From Vibrio echinoideorum (GTDB lineage: Bacteria; Pseudomonadota; Gammaproteobacteria; Enterobacterales; Vibrionaceae), in contig NZ_AP025483.1 in NCBI RefSeq assembly GCF_024347455.1, positions 1 through 64,000 of the forward strand: a DNA stretch of 64,000 nucleotides, given 5' to 3'. The position numbers were made by a program, and so were the translations under genes. The stretch's first letter is position 1; every line of letters begins with the position of its first letter. The notes under the pieces are model-generated. The model had not been told where the DNA came from, ran no database searches, and saw only the letters and a program-made list of their open reading frames with translations. Positions 60,639 to 64,000 of the stretch are shown here, piece after piece.

Positions 60639-62477
60639 ATGACCGCCACTCTGATTGCTGAGCAAATACCGACTCCCGCGAATGATGCGCAAAACATCTT
60701 ACAAGATGTGTTTGGCTATCAAGACTTTCGTGATGGTCAGCAAGAGGTCATCGATCTTGCCGTTGAAGGTAAAGATAGCTTGGTTATTATGCCAACCGGC
60801 GGCGGTAAATCTTTGTGTTACCAAATCCCAGCGTTGGTTCGCGAAGGGCTAACTTTGGTTATCTCGCCACTTATCTCGTTGATGAAAGACCAAGTTGATC
60901 AGCTGAAAGCCAATGGTGTTGCTGCTGAGTGTATAAACTCATCGATGCCAAGGGAGCAGTTGTTGAGCGTATTTAATCGTATGAACTCAGGGCAGCTTAA
61001 AATGATCTATGCCTCTCCTGAGCGAGTGTTGATGCGTGACTTTATCGAGCGCCTACAAGGTCTACCTCTTTCAATGATTGCAGTCGATGAAGCGCACTGT
61101 ATTTCTCAATGGGGGCACGATTTCCGCCCTGAATACGCATCATTAGGCCAACTTAAACAGTATTTCCCGCATGTGCCTTATATGGCGCTGACGGCAACTG
61201 CCGACGATGCGACGCGTAAAGATATTATTTCGCGTTTGCAGCTGGTGGAGCCGCATACTTACTTGGGTAGCTTTGATCGCCCGAATATTCGCTACAACCT
61301 GGTTGAGAAACACAAGCCGGTGTCACAGGTGGTTCGTTACCTAGAAACACAGAAAGGCAATTGCGGCATCATCTATTGTGGTAGCCGAAAGAAAGTGGAA
61401 ATGGTTACCGAGAAGCTGTGTAACAACGGTATTCGTGCTGCGGGTTATCACGCAGGCATGGACACTGATGAACGCGCTTACGTTCAAGATGCTTTCCAGC
61501 GTGATGATATTCAGATTGTTGTCGCGACCGTGGCCTTTGGTATGGGAATCAACAAACCCAACGTGCGTTTTGTGGTGCACTTTGATATCCCGCGTAATAT
61601 CGAATCTTATTATCAAGAAACAGGCCGGGCAGGTCGTGATGGCTTACCCGCGGAAGCAATGATGCTGTTTGACCCTGCTGATATGGGGTGGCTGCGCCGA
61701 ATGCTTGATGAAAAAGAAGAAGGCCCGCAAAAACAAGTTGAGATGCACAAGTTGAATGCGATGAGTGCCTTTGCTGAAGCGCAAACCTGTCGTCGTCAGG
61801 TGTTGCTCAACTACTTTGGTGAATATCGCGAGAAGCAATGTGGTAACTGCGATATCTGCCTGGATCCACCAAAACACTTTGATGCAACCCAAGAAGCGCA
61901 AAAGGCGTTATCTTGTGTTTATCGTGTTAATCAATCATTTGGTATGGGCTACGTGGTAGAAGTGATGCGTGGTATGCAGAACATTCGTGTTCGTGATAAT
62001 GGTCACGACAAGTTATCTACTTACGGTATTGGTCGTGACCATAGCCATGATTATTGGATCAGCATCTTCCGTCAGTTGATTCACAAAGGCTTACTGTTCC
62101 AAAATATTACTCGCAACTCGACTTTACAGCTGACAGAAGAGGCTCGCCCGCTGCTGCGTGGTGAAATGCCTTTGGAGCTTGCTGTACCTCGTTTAGATAC
62201 CGCGGTACGTAATGCTAAATCAGATAAGCTGAGCAGTAAGAACTACGATAAGAAGCTATTTGCAAAACTGCGTAAGTTACGTAAGTCGATTGCTGATGAA
62301 GACAGTTTACCGCCATACGTGGTATTCAGTGATGCAACTCTAATTGATATGGCTGAAATCTTGCCAACATCCTACGGTGAGATGCTGGCAGTGAATGGTG
62401 TTGGTCAACGCAAACTCGATAAATACGCTGATCCATTCTTAGATTTGATTCAAGAACACATCACTACACACGGTTAA
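60639..62477 (+). CDS. recQ: ATP-dependent DNA helicase RecQ
   Basis: RecQ is a 3'-5' SF2 helicase in the RecF recombination pathway and at stalled forks. I chose the ATG at 60639 (AGGA 6 bases upstream; 612 residues, close to E. coli's 609); a longer in-frame start at 60480 adds 53 residues with no match. The protein shows Walker [13 protein letters not shown] in [26 protein letters not shown] and the Arg finger [12 protein letters not shown]. The zinc-binding Cys set is C-RR..., [10 protein letters not shown] winged helix and a C-terminal HRDC domain ([22 protein letters not shown]) complete it. Confidence 0.97.
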   Translation: MTATLIAEQIPTPANDAQNILQDVFGYQDFRDGQQEVIDLAVEGKDSLVIMPTGGGKSLCYQIPALVREGLTLVISPLISLMKDQVDQLKANGVAAECINSSMPREQLLSVFNRMNSGQLKMIYASPERVLMRDFIERLQGLPLSMIAVDEAHCISQWGHDFRPEYASLGQLKQYFPHVPYMALTATADDATRKDIISRLQLVEPHTYLGSFDRPNIRYNLVEKHKPVSQVVRYLETQKGNCGIIYCGSRKKVEMVTEKLCNNGIRAAGYHAGMDTDERAYVQDAFQRDDIQIVVATVAFGMGINKPNVRFVVHFDIPRNIESYYQETGRAGRDGLPAEAMMLFDPADMGWLRRMLDEKEEGPQKQVEMHKLNAMSAFAEAQTCRRQVLLNYFGEYREKQCGNCDICLDPPKHFDATQEAQKALSCVYRVNQSFGMGYVVEVMRGMQNIRVRDNGHDKLSTYGIGRDHSHDYWISIFRQLIHKGLLFQNITRNSTLQLTEEARPLLRGEMPLELAVPRLDTAVRNAKSDKLSSKNYDKKLFAKLRKLRKSIADEDSLPPYVVFSDATLIDMAEILPTSYGEMLAVNGVGQRKLDKYADPFLDLIQEHITTHG

Positions 62478-62550
62478 TCGATGAGTTTGTAGAAGCGGCT
62501 AGCTTATAAGAACGGTTAGTTCATAGAAAAAGAATAAGGTTGATAGGGAC

Positions 62551-62862
62551 ATGACAACACAAACAGAATTTGGGTTAAGAGAGTACTTGGCTGACGAAGG
62601 GCGTTTATTGATTACGTCTCCAAGTTTTGATTTTGATTCTTACGAAGTGTTAGGTGAAAAGCTGGTGGCGTTACTGTCAGCGTCTGTTGTCGAAAAACAA
62701 TGGGATGCCGATATGCATTCTTGGTTGATTGATTTTGAAGACTGCCGGATGTTTTTAAAATCTGAACATTACAGTGAATCAATCTGGTTTGAGTCGTTAA
62801 ACGCTGAAGAAAGCCGAGAAGAGTTTGATTATCTCGCGACGCTTTTCAAGCGTGGCTTCTAA
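62551..62862 (+). CDS. DUF3630-type hypothetical protein
   Basis: A 103-residue acidic soluble protein found next to recQ in vibrios; I assign it to the DUF3630 group by resemblance and position, not by a search. It has a patterned alpha/beta look (LLITSPSFDFDSYEVLGEKLVALL, WLIDFEDCRMFLKSEHYSESIWFE) with no motif that suggests catalysis. AGGG lies 3 bases before the ATG. It begins 73 bases after recQ and may share its transcript. Confidence 0.75.
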   Translation: MTTQTEFGLREYLADEGRLLITSPSFDFDSYEVLGEKLVALLSASVVEKQWDADMHSWLIDFEDCRMFLKSEHYSESIWFESLNAEESREEFDYLATLFKRGF

Positions 62863-63100
62863 CTTCAAGCGCGGTTTCTAATTTTAGGCATAGCACCTAA
62901 AAACCTCGCTTTAAAAAACATAGCTTCTAACGCCATTCACCAATAAAAGTGAGAATAAACGTTTGCGTTTGTTCTCACCGTTGCAGCCAATATTGATTAA
63001 TGTATAATCGCTCGCCGCTCAATAGAGCAATTTATAGATACATTTTTTAATTCACATTATTGGTAAGAGCTTTCTTGGTTTATTCGAAGAAATGACTCGA

Positions 63101-63136
63101 TTTGGGTTCCCTCACCCCCAAACCAAACTAAAAAGG
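63101..63136 (+). ncRNA. preQ1-I riboswitch upstream of yhhQ
   Basis: Stem TTTGGG (63101-63106) pairs with CCCAAA (63117-63122). The loop starts TTCC and contains CACC, as in the class I consensus GGUUC...ACCC. The A-rich tail AAACTAA (63125-63131) runs straight into AAAAGG, the yhhQ Shine-Dalgarno. Tail capture into the pseudoknot would hide that site when preQ1 is bound, giving translational control. Confidence 0.78.
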
Positions 63137-63142
63137 TACAGC

Positions 63143-63814
63143 ATGAGTAACTTTACCCCTGCGCAACAGCGCAAAGCCCTAGCATTATTAGTTTTGTTCC
63201 ATTTGGTCATTATTGCATCAAGCAACTATCTGGTTCAGCTCCCTTTTACCGTCTTCGGTATGCACACCACTTGGGGTGCTTTCACTTTCCCGTTTATCTT
63301 CTTAGCGACTGACCTGACCGTACGCATTTTTGGCGCGCAGCTTGCTCGTAAAATCATTTTCTTAGTGATGTTACCTGCACTGGCCGTTTCCTATTTATTG
63401 TCTGTCGTGTTCTTTGAAGGCTCATTTCAAGGCTTTAGCCAACTAGGCGAGTTTAACTTATTTGTTGCACGTATCGCTGCGGCGAGCTTCATGGCTTACT
63501 TGCTTGGTCAGATCTTGGATGTGCATGTTTTCAACCGTCTACGTCAGCTTAAACAATGGTGGGTAGCACCAACTTGTTCAACTCTATTCGGTAATGCGCT
63601 GGATACTGTCGCTTTCTTTGCGATTGCTTTTTACCAAAGCCCAGATCCATTTATGGCTGAGCATTGGACTGAGATTGCGTTGGTTGATTACGGCTTCAAA
63701 CTTATCATTAGCTTAGGTCTGTTTGTTCCTATGTACGGTGTGCTTCTAAATTACGTCGTTAAAAAGCTAACTGCTGTAAATCCAGACTTCAAAGCAACCG
63801 GTGTTAATGCGTAA
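63143..63814 (+). CDS. yhhQ: Queuosine precursor transporter YhhQ
   Basis: YhhQ (ECF-like, DUF165/VUT family) takes up preQ0 and preQ1 for queuosine modification of tRNA. The 223-residue length matches E. coli (221). It has six membrane helices, with the signature WGAFTFPFIFLATDLTVRIFG and the GNALDTVAFFAIAF segment. I chose the ATG at 63143, after AAAAGG at 63131-63136, over an in-frame start at 63092 that would translate the riboswitch. A terminator follows. Confidence 0.94.
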   Translation: MSNFTPAQQRKALALLVLFHLVIIASSNYLVQLPFTVFGMHTTWGAFTFPFIFLATDLTVRIFGAQLARKIIFLVMLPALAVSYLLSVVFFEGSFQGFSQLGEFNLFVARIAAASFMAYLLGQILDVHVFNRLRQLKQWWVAPTCSTLFGNALDTVAFFAIAFYQSPDPFMAEHWTEIALVDYGFKLIISLGLFVPMYGVLLNYVVKKLTAVNPDFKATGVNA

Positions 63815-63861
63815 ATCTTAGTAGTTGGTTCATTACGTTAAGCGTTAATGGTACAGATAAG

Positions 63862-63899
63862 AAAAAGCCCAAGTTAGTGAACTAACTTGGGCTTTTTTT
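63862..63899 (+). terminator. Intrinsic terminator after yhhQ
   Basis: AAAGCCCAAGTTAGT (63864-63878) pairs perfectly with ACTAACTTGGGCTTT (63881-63895), loop GA, followed by T. A-rich 5' flank lets it act on the minus-strand gene as well. Confidence 0.9.
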
Positions 63900-63923
63900 A
63901 TTTCTAGCGTCAGATGATTAATA

Positions 63924-64000
63924 TCAGAGGCACTCTATGTTTAGCGGCCAACCGATATCAGTTTGACGGTTCGACTCGATTTCTAATTCAGCAGCCGTCA
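63924..64000 (-). CDS. 3' end of a minus-strand gene, cut by the window edge
   Basis: One minus-strand frame stays open from the window edge to a TGA at 63924-63926, giving a C-terminus of 24 residues ending DIGWPLNIECL. The other two minus frames stop early, and the terminator at 63862-63899 is well placed to end it. I do not recognise the protein. Confidence 0.45.
   Translation of the reverse strand, partial: TAAELEIESNRQTDIGWPLNIECL

Overview
The window looks like the replication-origin flank of the large chromosome of a Vibrio species. It opens exactly at the GTG start of dnaA and continues dnaA-dnaN-recF-gyrB. Further on it carries the gammaproteobacterial order fadA-fadB-yigZ-trkH-hemG-rrn, and then a Vibrio-type run of thiCEFSGH, aminopeptidase P, a LysR regulator, a Bcr-type exporter and tsrA. 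Base composition and codon use look uniform. I see no phage, transposon, integron or CRISPR array, so this is core chromosome with several RNA regulators and one small peptide-modification operon.

Layout. 1-6.2 kb: replication genes. 6.4-7.2 kb: small heat-shock gene behind a sigma32-like promoter and an RNA-thermometer-like leader. 7.2-14.0 kb (minus strand): avtA, a lipoprotein MalS-type amylase, glyS and glyQ. 14.2-18.3 kb: an Mn2+ (yybP-ykoY) riboswitch with an MneA-type exporter, tusA, two small membrane proteins, a LysR regulator and acuI. 18.5-22 kb: fadBA with a FadR-like operator. 22.1-24.8 kb: yigZ, trkH, hemG. 25-36.4 kb: two tandem rRNA operons. The first has no spacer tRNA; the second has Glu-Lys-Val in the spacer and Asp and Trp at the end. 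36.7-38.6 kb: an exported multicopper oxidase behind a Fur-type box, and crcB. 38.7-45.0 kb: a TPP riboswitch and the compact thiCEFSGH operon. 45-49.7 kb: aminopeptidase P, a LysR/exporter divergent pair and tsrA. 49.8-52.2 kb (minus): a four-gene MNIO/DUF692 RiPP operon of the bufferin type. 52.4-55.3 kb: uvrD and tpx. 55.4-56.0 kb: an apparently gene-free stretch that encodes, on the minus strand, a CsrB-family regulatory RNA with a matching UvrY/VarA-type upstream palindrome. 56-60.5 kb: ggt, a LysE exporter, an AraC regulator and rarD. 60.6-63.9 kb: recQ, a DUF3630 gene, and yhhQ behind a preQ1-I riboswitch. The last 77 bases hold the 3' end of a minus-strand gene.

How it fits together. 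Much of the window is controlled at RNA level: four metabolite or ion riboswitches or thermosensors (Mn2+, TPP, preQ1, heat) each sit before the gene whose product answers that signal, and a CsrA-sponge RNA gene lies between tpx and ggt. The least conventional system is the bufferin-type operon: a secreted four-cysteine precursor, an iron-dependent DUF692 enzyme, its DUF2063 partner and a DoxX membrane protein. Functions are inferred from family motifs read by eye; no database search was run.
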